Below, in pieces: positions 23,487 through 34,373 of a stretch of 64,000 bases of DNA (position 1 is the first letter of the stretch; every line of letters begins with the position of its first letter). This DNA is from Monocercomonoides exilis. Lineage: Eukaryota; Preaxostyla; Oxymonadida; Polymastigidae. Below the pieces are notes generated by a model. The model ran no database searches and was not told the origin of the DNA. It saw only the letters and a list, made by a program, of their open reading frames with translations. The translations under genes were made by a program, and so were the position numbers. The stretch is from the NCBI GenBank assembly GCA_001643675.2, contig LSRY02000009.1, forward strand, positions 1,435,501 through 1,499,500, written 5' to 3'.

Positions 23487-24689
23487 TTATCCCTATTATT
23501 TATTTCCTTTTAATTTCTTTTCCACTTCAAAAGAAAGAAGAGATGTTTTTTAGGTTTCTTGTGGAATGTTGAGTTTGTCGAAGGACATTCGTTTCATTAG
23601 TTTTTTATATAAGGATTTTGCTTTTAATTAGTGAATAAAATATTCTTTTTGATTTATTCAGTTCTTCAATGTTTGTATTGGAAATTTGTGAGTACTCTTT
23701 TTCAAGTTATGCTTCAATAATCTTGTATTGTCTTCAACTTATTTAAAAGAATTTGGGCAGATTTTATTGGACCCGGTTTTATATATGTATTTATTTGGAG
23801 TTAACTTCACAGTCACACAAAATTAAATATTTGAGTTTTCTTTTTGAAAAAAAACTGTAGATAGAAAAAACATTAACTTCCATGATAATAACGGAAGCAG
23901 TGACTTTTTTGACTTCAGCAAAAGAAAAACCACGATTTATCTGTATTTCTTTATTTCAAAACAAATTGTTTTTTTATTTCTTTAAGAAGCATAATTTTTA
24001 TTAAACAAAACAGTGCCTTTTTGTGATTATTCAGCTTTTGTTTCCTTGTGGCAGACATGAACCTTGTCGAAATGTTTAAAGACTGCATTGCGAATAAAGA
24101 ACATGATTTCTCTCTTTTTTTTCAAATAAAATTTTTATCAAATTATTTTGAACACAATTACCCTGTTTAGGCTGTTTGAATAAAAGAATGATTTTTTATT
24201 AATCAACAAAAGTCGATAACAACTATCCCTTTTGCAAAAAACATTTTATAAATAAAAAAGTTTCCAAAAAGAACGTTTTCTGTTGAAAGGATATTTCTTC
24301 AATTTTTGTGGCCTTCAATCGAATTACGAAAAGGTCACTTGAATATCTATCTTCGTAATTCGTTCTTTCCCAGAAAAACCAAACTTAATTCTGGATTTGC
24401 AATTTTCAGGAGAAAATCGACCTTCTCGCTTCATTTGAAAGTTACTTAATCTGTCTCAGTGATTTATGTTATATTCCATGAAAGAATATTGCAATGCTTG
24501 CTTTGAATCCCAGAATTTCCTTTCTGTTGGCAAAGACACTCAAGCTCATTGAAATATTATCCAAAAGCAATGAAGCAGATTGAATAATATTTTCATGTGA
24601 AAGGATTACTACTGGAACTGAGGATGCTTGAATTCTAGTAATTTGCTCAAAAGTTATATTCTGAAGTTATCTTCCTTGTCTTCTTTTTC
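23487..24689. other. No gene seen
   Basis: A/T-rich intergenic DNA downstream of the glycosyltransferase gene; no open frame with coding character. Confidence 0.5.
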
Positions 24690-25550
24690 ATTTTTCTGTT
24701 TGACTTGTGAATAAAGGAAAACAGAAGCATCTCAACTTTGAGATTTTTTCAAATAAATGGAAAATCGCATTTTCCACAATTATCAAATCAGATGAACTGA
24801 AAATGGAAGAAAATGAAGGGGAGATACAATTAATTGATATTTTGATAACAACTAATAAGTCTTTGCACATTGAAATTCAAAATTCTTTGGGCAGATGTTA
24901 TCCTTTCTATTTCGCTTCGAAGTCATCACTCAACATTGAATTAGCACTTCTTTCTTTCATCCGCTGTCCATACGATTGATGCAACATTTGACAGCCAGCC
25001 ACAGGATTGCTGCATTCAGCAACTTCATCAACCCAAGTGGCGGGACGCTTTGCCAGTGAGGAAAAAAAAAGGATATATTTTGTCGCAAAGTCAATCGTAA
25101 TGTTGTTCTCCAGGCAGTTTGAAAAGAATAACTCATATTGCACACACAACAGCTCTCTCTTGCGGAACGGCTGCACTGGTTCAAAGCTGCACGTCGGCTC
25201 GAGAGAGACAGAAACATGAATGTGCAGAGGTTCCAGTCAAGCCAGACACCAGCTGAGGATGCAAGTTCCAAGCTCGTGTTCCACCTGGTGTGCAGAGACA
25301 GAGCAGCGTGCAGACTCAGAAGAAGTCAGAGGTAGAGCAGTTGCAGAACGTTCAGAGTGAAAAGAGGAAGATGCTTATGCAAAGCAGCAGTGTCTGTGCT
25401 TCTCTGAAGGAGGAAGTTTCCAGATGCTATTCAGAGACCTCTTGCAGGAGAAGCGATATCCACTGGAAAGCCGAATGCTATGCCAGTGGAGCTGCAGAAA
25501 GATCCTCCGCACACATCAGCAGCGCCTGCTTCATGAGATAAAATTATTTC
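24690..25550 (+). pseudogene. Unrecognised decayed sequence with a repeat shared with 30375-30470
   Basis: The first 90 bases (24690-24785) match 30375-30470 in the same orientation: ACAGAAGCATCTCA vs ACAGAAGTATCTCA, then GGAAAATCGCATTTTCCAC vs GGAAAATCGTATTTTCCAC. The stretch 25140-25530 is richer in G/C and reads Gln/Ser/Arg/Ala-rich frames (KKSEVEQLQNVQSEKRKML and others), resembling decayed coding DNA, but no frame is long. A frame also exists on minus (24957-25271). Strand and family undecided. Confidence 0.25.
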
Positions 25551-26040
25551 ATGTGAAAAAAAAAATATTTTCTGGAAAGAGAAAGAGGCGGACAAATGTG
25601 GGAGAAGCCTTTTGAAAGCAAAGGAACTTGCAGATGATGAAATGTCTGTGTGAAAAGCCATTGTTTTTCCGATATATTGCAATCTCCAAGATTGAATTTG
25701 AGTGAAAGGAAAGAGGAGACAGATGACGAAAAATGAAGAAGAAATGCTGGGGAAAGGAAACAAACACAATTTCCAGATTGAATTGAAGTGAATTTTAACG
25801 ATCATGATGATGGTGATATTGCTTCATCATTGTTGCATTTTTGAGAATTGGAGAAGAACTTTCACATCGAAAACAATTATGAAAACAAATAACTTTTTTG
25901 GAAAAGGGAAATGAAAATATATTCACTGGAAACATTGTCAATAAAAGTGACGGATTCGAAAGAAAGGCACTTTCCAAACAAACAAGGATTTGTTGCTCGA
26001 CAACTGAAGTGAAAGATCAAGAAAGCTATTTGAAGATCAG

Positions 26041-26487
26041 AATGTTAATGCGAATCTGAATGAAGTTGAAGCTGAAGCCGAAGATGCTGAAGAAGGAAAA
26101 GAAGACAAAGAAAATGATGAAGATGAAGAAACCGAAGAAGCTGATTTTTTGGAAGAACAAGATTTTGAAGTGGTTGGCGAACAACGCGAAGGCGAAGATG
26201 ATTACGAAGAAGGCAAAGAAGATACAATTTATTCGAGCAATACAAACAGCTGGCAAAAAAAACTCATCAACTTTTTCTTTCTTTCTTTTATCGCTCTTCA
26301 AACATATTTCCCTTCATCATCATCAACGCTCAAGACATCTGCGTGCTTGCATCATATCTTGGCTAGCAATTCGCTTCGAATGATCGGGTTCAAATTCAAC
26401 ATGTTTGCTGGCTCCAATGATGCTCCCAACACATTTTGCGATTTTGAAGGAAATGATGCTGCCAAAACACAATCTGATGGGGTTTGA
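26041..26487 (+). CDS. Hypothetical acidic protein fragment
   Basis: An open frame reading NEVEAEAEDAEEGKEDKEND, EEADFLEEQDFEVVGEQ and EGEDDYEEGKEDTIY, then a hydrophobic patch (KKLINFFFLSFIALQTYF), ending in TGA. After the stop, the same frame continues with few stops to the left border of the Merlin element (LNVWPHEI), and sequence beyond the right border continues EIAVEANHF. So this may be the 5' part of a gene into which Merlin inserted. No family recognised. No clear start codon; the first ATG in frame is internal. Confidence 0.3.
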   Translation, partial: NVNANLNEVEAEAEDAEEGKEDKENDEDEETEEADFLEEQDFEVVGEQREGEDDYEEGKEDTIYSSNTNSWQKKLINFFFLSFIALQTYFPSSSSTLKTSACLHHILASNSLRMIGFKFNMFAGSNDAPNTFCDFEGNDAAKTQSDGV

Positions 26488-26675
26488 TTGATCCGCGAAA
26501 GAGATGCTTGAAATTCGCTTCATGAACCTCAAATGCAAAGAATACGAAGAAGACGAAGAAGAAATTCGAGAAATTCCGATTTCTCATTCGTTCCAGATAG
26601 CTTTGTTAATTAAAATGTCAATCTCAATAATCATTTCTTGGAAGATTCTTTGAACGTTTGGCCTCATGAAATTGC

Positions 26676-28160
26676 GGTAATTGCACAATATACGACCGGC
26701 TTGGATATTTCATGAAAATGTTCATTGAGAAATAATATAAACACATACACGATTTGAAACGTGTCAATCAATGCGGAAACTCACAAAAAAAATAAAATTG
26801 AAATCAGCAAATACAAATATGTCTTGTGGGAATGATCATATTCTTTGATCAACACATTTTCTAAATAACAATTGTTTTCAATAAAAATGGAAGATCATGA
26901 AATGAAAATACATCATCTGAACAAGATGTTCCACAGCACTGATGATACATGGGATTGGTTTCAAAGGGATGTTTTGGATGCAAGGTACAAAGAGTGCAGA
27001 CAATGCAGAAGAGAAATGTGTTTATATAAAAGAAATCCTAACTCAAGACAATGGAGATGCTTCAGATGTGATAGAACAATTAGTTTGCTTTCAGGTTTAT
27101 CCATTGAAAATCAAAAAGTGGGATTGAACAAAATCATGCACATTTTGTTATATAAATGGATTAAATTATCTATCACACAAACCTCTCTTCTTCTTGGAAT
27201 TCATAGAAATACTGTAGGTTTTTATTATTCTTTGGCTGCAGCTTCCATGTCCAAAATTGCAGTGAATTCATTTGAACCACTGGGAGGTCTGAATTCTATC
27301 GTAGAAATAGACTAGGCGATTTTGCACAAAAGGAAATTTCACAAAGGACGTTTAAAAAAGCAAATTTGGTTATTTGGAGCAGTCCAACGAAATTTAGAGG
27401 GAAAACAAGGAAAATTTTTCATTGTTCGTGTTCCAAATAGGAAAAAAAACACACTAATACCTATCATCAAAGCCAATATTTTGCCTGGAACGACAATTCA
27501 TAGCGATGAATGGAAAGCATATGCCTCTCTGGAAGAGATAGGGTATACACATAAAACTGTTTGTCACAAGTATCACTTTCGTGATCCAGAAAGCGAAATT
27601 TGTACGAACATGATTGAAGGCATTTGGAGTCAGTTTCGCAGGGAAATGCCAAAAAATGGTATTAGAGAAAAATTTATTGACGATTACATATCCTCATTTG
27701 TTTTCAGCAAGACAAGAGAGCTATCATTTGTGGAAACTGTCAAAGCTATTTGCAGATACAAACCAGAAGAGTTTATTGAAGAAGAGGAGGAAGACAATGA
27801 AGAAGATGACGACGAAGAAGACGTTCCTGTCATGTTGACTGAAGATGAAGCAACTTCTGATAATTCTTTGGAAGTGAGTGACGGAGCTGAACATTCTGAA
27901 TATGAGCCAGAATAAACAAGAAACAATTTCTTTCACTCATCATAATTTTTTCACATCATTCGTTTCATAATAAATACTGAAAAACAAAATTTTTTATCTT
28001 TTTCTTTAGGCAAATGGGATTTTGATCATTTTTTTTGTAATTAAAAATCTTCACATTTCCGCAAGGAATCTGCAAAAAAAATTACACGAGAATGATATAA
28101 TGTATCATGTATTTGCTATATAAAACAGAATTTCAAACGGTCGTATATTGTGCAATAACC
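26676..28160 (+). mobile_element. Merlin-superfamily DNA transposon, complete
   Basis: Left TIR GGTAATTGCACAATATACGA (26676 onward) and right TIR (reverse complement GGTTATTGCACAATATACGA, ending 28160) match at 22 of 23 positions. Both are flanked by the 8-bp direct repeat GAAATTGC (26668-26675 and 28161-28168). Merlin elements (relatives of bacterial IS1016/IS1595) make 8-9 bp duplications. The element is 1485 bp and contains one transposase frame with a single internal stop. Confidence 0.92.
26872..27915 (+). pseudogene. Merlin (IS1595/ISXO2-like) DDE transposase with one in-frame stop
   Basis: Reading frame of 347 codons. The N-terminal zinc-ribbon has CxxC pairs (CRQCRRE and RCFRCD, residues about 40-66). 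Then comes a helical region with a helix-turn-helix (SITQTSLLLGIHRNTVGFYY). The DDE domain starts at VEID (residues about 144-147), the first catalytic Asp, followed directly by TAG (27313-27315) where relatives have Glu (VEIDE). It continues KRKFHKGRLKKQIWLFGAV, the second Asp in HSDEWKAY, and N-IEGIWSQFRREMP with the third acidic residue (the usual ISXO2 N-IE motif). The tail is very acidic (EEEEEDNEEDDDEED). Without readthrough the product lacks the DDE domain, so the element is probably inactive, but it has no frameshift and looks young. It lies within intact TIRs. Confidence 0.9.
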
Positions 28161-28613
28161 GAAATTGCTGTTGAAGCCAATCACTTCAAGCCAATGACAG
28201 AAACAACCATCGTCAAAATCCATTTCTGCTCGCTTGAAGAGCAAAGGGAAAGAAGTCAGATGAACGACAAATCTCGTATTTGGGCTTCTCTTCTTTTGAT
28301 GGATTCCCTTTTGAATCTGCAACAACACATTCTGCCTGAAAAATCAGACCCATCGGAAATGAATGCTTCCAGATGGAGCAGTGCTTTGGAAGAATTTGAT
28401 GTGCGATGCGAGACAAGTTCTGCAACTGGGACGATTTTTTCTCGAATTCGAATGCACATTTTCACATTTGGCAGAAATTCTGCTTTTTGTGCCTTTGAGC
28501 GAGGTTTGCTCATCATGCTTGGAATATCGCTTATTTTTCTGTTTCAACTTGGCATTTCCACAAAAGCTTCTGTTTGTGTGGAATTGTTGAAAATCAATTT
28601 TTTTCTGATTTGA
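28161..28613 (+). other. Coding-like flank of the Merlin insertion
   Basis: A frame open across the right border reads EIAVEANHFKPMTETTIVKI and LEEQRERSQMNDKSRIWASL. It could be the downstream exon of the gene disrupted by Merlin (see 26041). Removing the element and one target copy joins WPHEI to AVEANHF in frame. Not recognised; antisense frames are comparable in length, so this is weak. Confidence 0.3.
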
Positions 28614-28804
28614 CACATAATTTTTCTTTCTCTTTTGATGATCTTTTGTTCTTAATAAATAAATGAGCCATTTTCATTTTTGGGTTTTCCACATACATAT
28701 ATTTGTCGATCAAAAGAAGTTTTTGAAATTTTGATTTTGGAGCAAGTTATGCATGAGATCAAATAAAATCGTTCTCTAAATCTTCAGCCCCAGCTGCTTG
28801 GGAA

Positions 28805-29809
28805 GTGTGCTTTGTTTCATTTTGTCCTGTCAGATTGATATGTGATTTTGTCAATGCTTTTATTAAATGCATAAATTTGAACACATTTTCAATTTTATTT
28901 CAAATAACAGCGTTTTCTTGGATGTGCCTGCTTATGTTTATTCCTTTTTTCTGTTCTGTAGCTGCACTGGTTGAGGAAGGATATGCCATGAAAACAGATG
29001 CGCATGCTCAGGATGACGACTCGTATGAAGTTCCAAAAATCATCTGGCTTTATTGGGAAGGAGAAATGAATCCGGAAGTGCGCTTTCTTTTGCACAACTT
29101 GAAGGAAAAAGTCAAGAATTTCACTCCTATATTTATCACAGATTCGACGCTAAGTTTGTATTTGGATCGAAAAACACTTACATCCGAATTGAAGAAACTT
29201 CCTTTGGCGAATCAAGCTGATTTTATTCGCTTTTCGTTGCTTTACAAGTATGGAGGTGTGTGGATGGATGCAACGACATATATTTGCAATGAAACTATTT
29301 TAGAAGACTTTCATCGAAATTTGACAAAGGCTAAAGCAGATGTGCTTGCCTTCAATACCCATTGGTCTCCCGCATATCATATCGAACTTGGGTTTATGAT
29401 GGCACCTAAGGGAAGCCCGCTTCTTGGAAAAGTCTTGGAAGAATTCAAGATTATGTTGCCTATGGGACGTTTATCATACATGAAAGATCGAATTTATGGT
29501 GGAGTGGAAATTAAAAGTCCCGATATCCACCAATTTGGTTCGGATCCGGAGCATGATTACTGGGGGACTTATTTCATAGCTTATGTTTGCATGCAAACAG
29601 TTGTCCAGCGCGATTACAAAGGAAAGCCAAATGCCATTCTTATGGATTCGGAAGATTATTTTTACAAACTGAATATTGGTTGCAATTGGAATACCAAGTG
29701 TATTGCGGATAGGTGGGAAAACGATCCAGAAGTGCGGCAGTATCCAATCACAAAGTTTTATTCTGGAACAAGAGGGATTGTGAAATTCCCGGAAGTTGAT
29801 GTTATTTAG
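28805..29809 (+). CDS. Capsular-polysaccharide-synthesis-type glycosyltransferase
   Basis: 334 residues, intact, ending in TAG. Residues about 40-56 (MCLLMFIPFFCSVAALV) form a signal anchor or signal peptide. The catalytic domain starts EVPKIIWLYWEGEMNPEV, typical of the Caps_synth/GT32-like fold. It contains ANQADFIRFSLLYKYGGVWM followed by DATTYI, which is the family's nucleotide-sugar/metal motif (YGGvWmDAT). C-terminal blocks GFMMAPKGSPLLGKVLEEF and DYWGTYFIAY fit the same family. It likely adds a sugar to a glycan in the secretory pathway. The start is uncertain: a splice acceptor-like tract ending in AATAACAG lies at 28910, so residues 1-35 may be intron and the true start either Met40 (28922) or an upstream exon. 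Neighbour of the GT25-like gene. Confidence 0.85.
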   Translation: MCFVSFCPVRLICDFVNAFIKCINLNTFSILFQITAFSWMCLLMFIPFFCSVAALVEEGYAMKTDAHAQDDDSYEVPKIIWLYWEGEMNPEVRFLLHNLKEKVKNFTPIFITDSTLSLYLDRKTLTSELKKLPLANQADFIRFSLLYKYGGVWMDATTYICNETILEDFHRNLTKAKADVLAFNTHWSPAYHIELGFMMAPKGSPLLGKVLEEFKIMLPMGRLSYMKDRIYGGVEIKSPDIHQFGSDPEHDYWGTYFIAYVCMQTVVQRDYKGKPNAILMDSEDYFYKLNIGCNWNTKCIADRWENDPEVRQYPITKFYSGTRGIVKFPEVDVI

Positions 29810-30374
29810 ATTAATTGTTATGCTATGTTTTGTTATTTTTCAAAATAACAGTCAGTTATGCTTGTATTTATCTTTTTTTAAATTCAATAAGTGATTGCCG
29901 TATTTATATTCCTTCCTTTTTTCACTGTTTGTGAGAGATTAATTAATCAATCAAACACACATCTTTTTTTGAAAACTTTTTATTTTATTTTGTTTTGTTT
30001 TCCTTTCATGATTCTTTTTGTATAAACATTTCGTCCAATAATCAGATAAATAGCAAATTTTTGAAAAATGAAATAAAATGTTTGCATTTATGTGATTCTT
30101 TTAATATTGCAATTGCAATTTCTCTTTGACAATTTTCCTCAGTATCATTTTTTGTGTTGTGTTTTTTCAAATGGAAAATTCTTTTTTTATGCTCACAAAC
30201 AACAACAAAAATCAATCAGCTCATAAGTTTTTCAATAATTAATTTCAATTATTTTTTCAGTTAATTGTTCTCAGTCTTTGCTTCAATTATAATTTTTGTG
30301 AATCATGTTTGACGAATTTTTGAAAAGCAGTTGAAAGACAATTCTATTTTCAATCACTTTTTTCTTTTCTTTTC
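29810..30374. other. No gene seen
   Basis: A/T-rich intergenic DNA with no coding character. Confidence 0.5.
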
Positions 30375-30683
30375 TTTTCTTTTGACTCGTGGACAAAGTG
30401 AACAGAAGTATCTCAGCTTTGATTTTTTCTTTTGATCATTGGAAAATCGTATTTTCCACGAATCATCTTCCAGCTTCACCACCACATGCTTGGATTGCTT
30501 TGATCGCCACACCAGCTGCGTTATTAATGATGGCAGCACAGACAAATCAAACAGATCAAAGAATGGTAAAAATGCATTTACATCAGTTGCTGTTAAATAT
30601 TCTCTTGCTCCCCGTCTTCGTTCCCTTTAACGCTGTTTGTGAAGAAAGAAGCTGAAACAGCTGAACTGAAAGCATAGCCAAAA

Positions 30684-30937
30684 GTGCGTCAATACAAACT
30701 CACGCACAACATCCCCATACAACACAACCAGCTGTGTAACGCCATATCCCTCGAAGCATCTGCAGCGCCCGCTGCAACAGCAGCGGCAACAAAAGCAGCA
30801 GCAGCAGCTACAATCTGCATGTGCTGCATATACACCCCAGCTGCCTCAGACACCACAATCAGCAGCCGCCTCTCGATGTCTTCTATTTCTTCTGCAGATC
30901 TGCATGCTGCTCCAGTTGAAAAAGAAGAAGACGGCAA
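30684..30937 (-). pseudogene. Fragment of the DDIxRRLRIVVS family
   Basis: Minus-strand frame of 82 codons with EEIEDIERRLLIVVSEAAGV and YMQHMQIVAAAAAFVAAAVA, matching SMDDIQRRLRIVVSDTTVVF at 16.48 kb. The plus strand (30684-31454) is open for 256 codons but consists mainly of Ala and Glu repeats and is probably a shadow plus a GAA tract. Function unknown. Confidence 0.4.
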
Positions 30938-31053
30938 AGAAGAAGAAGTCTATGACGTTGACAAAAATGGAAACGATTGTGAATGTTCATCTCCAGCTGG
31001 TACTTATCTTCGCATCCTGACTGGAGAAGCAGACCAGTGGGCTGTTTCAGTTA

Positions 31054-31086
<33 letters not shown>

Positions 31087-31089
31087 ATG

Positions 31090-31170
31090 ATGAGATGGAA
31101 GAAGAAGAAGAAGAAGAAGAAGAAGAAGAAGAAGAAGAAGAAGAAGAAGAAGAAGAAGAAGAAGAAAAAG
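31090..31170. repeat. (GAA)n microsatellite
   Basis: Almost uninterrupted GAA triplets; marks the left edge of the duplicated block 31165-31740. Confidence 0.95.
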
Positions 31171-31740
31171 AAGGAGAAGAAGGAGGAGAAGGAGAAAGAA
31201 TGGAAGATTACAACAGAACTGGTTGTGAAGAGGAAGAAAGTTATGTAACTGTTCTAACTGCTCCGTCGGCTTCAGCTTCTTCCTCAAATAACATGAGTTT
31301 AAATACAAATCAGATGGAAGATTCTGCAGGTTCAGTATCTTCTTTCTTTTCGGCTTTCTTCTTCTTCTTCTTCTTTTACAAATTCAATTTCATTAATGCC
31401 TCTTCTTCTTCCTCTTCCACTTTTTGTTTGCTTTTCAAAGATTCTCACTCCTGAAACAAACAAAAAAATCAGCTACAAACAGCGCTTGGCGTTCAATCTG
31501 AATTTAAAAGCGAAACTTCAGATGCACAGCTGATGGCTGAGCTGAAGGAGAAATTGATGTCTTTTTGCGTATTTTGCAGACATTCTCTTTGGAAGTGCTG
31601 AAGACAAGCTGCATGGAAATGTCCGCCTTGTGCCGACGGTTGGGACGACTTTCACAAATTCGATTATCCGTACATGAAGAAAGTGGATATGGAAGGAGAA
31701 AAAGATGACAATGAAGAAGGAGAAGGTGAAAAAGAAGAAG
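31165..31740. repeat. Segmental duplication, copy 1 (copy 2 at 40452-41027)
   Basis: About 575 bp that I find identical to 40452-41027 at a constant offset of 9287, with no indel. Both copies start and end inside GAA-type tracts. It reads MEDYNRTGCEEEESYVTVL on plus, but also Phe/Ser-rich frames; no recognised product. Confidence 0.9.
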
Positions 31741-31959
31741 ACTATGTTGATGATGGTAATGTTCATGAGTGAGAAGTAGAAGTAGAAATTGAAGTTGAAG
31801 AAGAAGAAGAAGAAGAAAAACAAGAAGAAAAACAAGAAGAAAAACAAGAAGAAAAACAAGAAGACGAGAATGACAGTGATTATGATATGGAAAAGGATAA
31901 GAAATGTTATTTTCTGAGGAAATTTTTGTTGTTGTTTGTTAGAGAGAAATATACAAATA

Positions 31960-32860
31960 CATTTTGCTTATCTTTCTCTTTATCTTTTCCATTTTTTCCC
32001 TCTCTTTTTCACAATTTTCCTCATCTCCATTCATTTTTTTCCTTCTTTCTTCAACTTTATCAGTTCAATCTTTTCTCTCCATCTCTCTTTTCTCTGTCAA
32101 AATTCTATCCCTCTTTGCACAAATCATCTGTTTGCTATTTTCCTTCTTTCTCCTTTTCCTTTGATCCTTTTCTTTTGCTCCTTTTCCTTTGCTTCTTTTC
32201 CTTCTCCTTTGCTTCTTCTGCTGAAATCCTCAAAACCCCACGTGTTTTCATTTTTGAACCACATCCAGAGAATTATAAATGCTGCAGAAATATTTCCCTT
32301 CATTTAATTGTCCCCGTTTTCATTTTATCTTTCTGCTTCTTTTTCTTCTCATTCACTCAATTCATTTTTCTCTCTGGAGATTCCCCTTTTCAGAGCATCT
32401 TTTTGGTATTTTGAAGATAAAATTTATCCAAACGTTTTCTTCATCTTATCTCAAAGCGAATATTTTGGTGCAATACTTTTCTCTTCTTTCTCTGTATCTT
32501 TTCTTCTTTTCTTCTTTTCCTCTGTGTCATTCCGTTTTCTTCTTTCCAACTTCTTCTTTCTTTCTTTTTCTCTCTTTCTCTTTCTCTTTCTTTCTCCAAT
32601 GGCATGATTCTCTCTTTCTCTTTCCAGAATTGTTCGGTTCTCCCTCTTTCTTCTTTAATTGTTATTCTTTCCTCCATTACCACTCATAGCAACTTTTCTT
32701 TTCCACAATCACTTTTTTCCTTATTTTCCAGTCAATTGCTGCATCTTCTCTCCGTTTTCTCTTCTCCTTTTGGAAATCCTCCTATTTTTGATTCCAATTC
32801 AAAGTTTCTGGAATCCATTTCACATTTTATTCATCCTATTCTGCTAATTGCATCAAAATT
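31960..32860. other. Long pyrimidine-rich tract
   Basis: Nearly 900 bp dominated by C and T on the plus strand (TTTCTTTCTC-type). The minus strand reads Glu/Lys/Arg-rich segments such as KEREREREKKKERRSWKEEN with stops. It may be the reverse of a decayed charged coiled-coil gene, or simply low-complexity DNA. Confidence 0.6.
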
Positions 32861-34373
32861 GTGAGCCTTGCCATAAAATCTTCCAGTTGCATATTTCCAT
32901 CAAACAGTTTTCTGAAATGACAAAGAAAGATAAATAACATGAAAATTTTGTTGCTTTTTTGAATGTGAATGCCCAGCCAGCCCATCAGCCCCAACAAATA
33001 AGTCGCTTCTGCCAAACACTCTCAACAAATAAGCCAAACAAACTGCTTTTTCTCCCTTTCAAGCTCATGTCAAGCATTGTAAGGCTATGCATCACACAAA
33101 CCAGATGGTAGAAGTCACGAATATCATCATTGAATGTAATGCAAATATGAACAATCTCATAAACTTCTGAATCTTTCGCGAAATGCAAAGAAGGCGTTTC
33201 TTTCTATGGCATTCCTGTTCATAGTCATTCTGTATTCATTCAAATATCACCTTTAAATAAAAATGAATGAAATAAAAAAAGTCAAACCATCTTTTTGGCC
33301 TCGAAATATTTTCCCATCTCCAATGCACTTGAAATGATCAATCCAGCAGTCTTCCTTGTTCTCCAAAATTGCCTCTTGCCACATTTTAAAAAAAAGAAAA
33401 CTGGTCAATAAATGGCTGGCATAGATCGTCATCGAAAGCAGAGAATTCTTTATGAACCCGATTATGAAGTAAAGTGAAAGTTCACATAATCCAAATAAAC
33501 AAGAAATCAACTCTTTTTTATTGATTTATTCAATGCCAAGTCTTCGCTGATGGCATGCCAGTAGGATTCATGCAAAATGCAAATGAGATTGTAATTGAGG
33601 ACTGCTGAGTGCTTCGTTCTGTTCGCTTCCTCCATTGTCCAACCCCCAATTCCCTTTCCTTTTCCACAAAACCAACCTCCCAATAAAAAAATCACACAAA
33701 ACAAGTCCTGCGCAAAAGATATGCCGAGTGAAACACATTTCCCACAAAATAAACAAGCCGTTGAATTCAATCCTACAGAAACATTCTACTCGCTTTTTCT
33801 GCATCTTGCTTGAGTTATTTTTCATTCAAAATCTTGCAGTCGATGTTACACCATATGTTTTGCAATATATTTATAAGTCTAAATATATGCAATTTCCCCT
33901 ATCAATTTCCTTTTTGCAAGCAATCGTTGCAAACAGCCATCCGCTCCTCCTTCTGTTAACAAAATCCATGCCCTTCTGCAGTGCTATATCTCGCATGAGC
34001 GCATTTGTAATCGTGGTTCTAAGCACTTAAACACGCCCTTATTGCAGACAATCACCAATATAAAATCTTCACTTATAAAATTATAGGTTGTTAACCCTTA
34101 TTTATTTGTTCAAAAACTAGATTATTTTGTTTCACAGATTAACTTGTTTTGAGACAAAAATCATTTATGACAAAAGAGGTTTCGAAACCTACATTATTTA
34201 AAAAATTTTGATTTGGTTTTTTTAATTCTATTGATTCTATTGCACCACAAATATTTCGAAAATGAATTTATTAACTGTTTTGAATTCAATTCGCAATTTT
34301 GCAGTCACCTTCAAAAATACAAATGTTTATAGGTTTGCAACGTTTTATAAGAAATAGTTTGTTTTAAAAATGA
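32861..34373. other. No gene recognised
   Basis: Several 65-130-codon open frames on both strands (for example 33635-34030 plus, 33507-33770 minus) overlap one another and show no motif. Possibly old coding DNA. Confidence 0.4.

Noticed and set aside
30684-31454. 256-aa plus-strand Ala/Glu-rich protein
   Set aside because: Mostly a GAA microsatellite plus the reverse of a family fragment encoded on minus.
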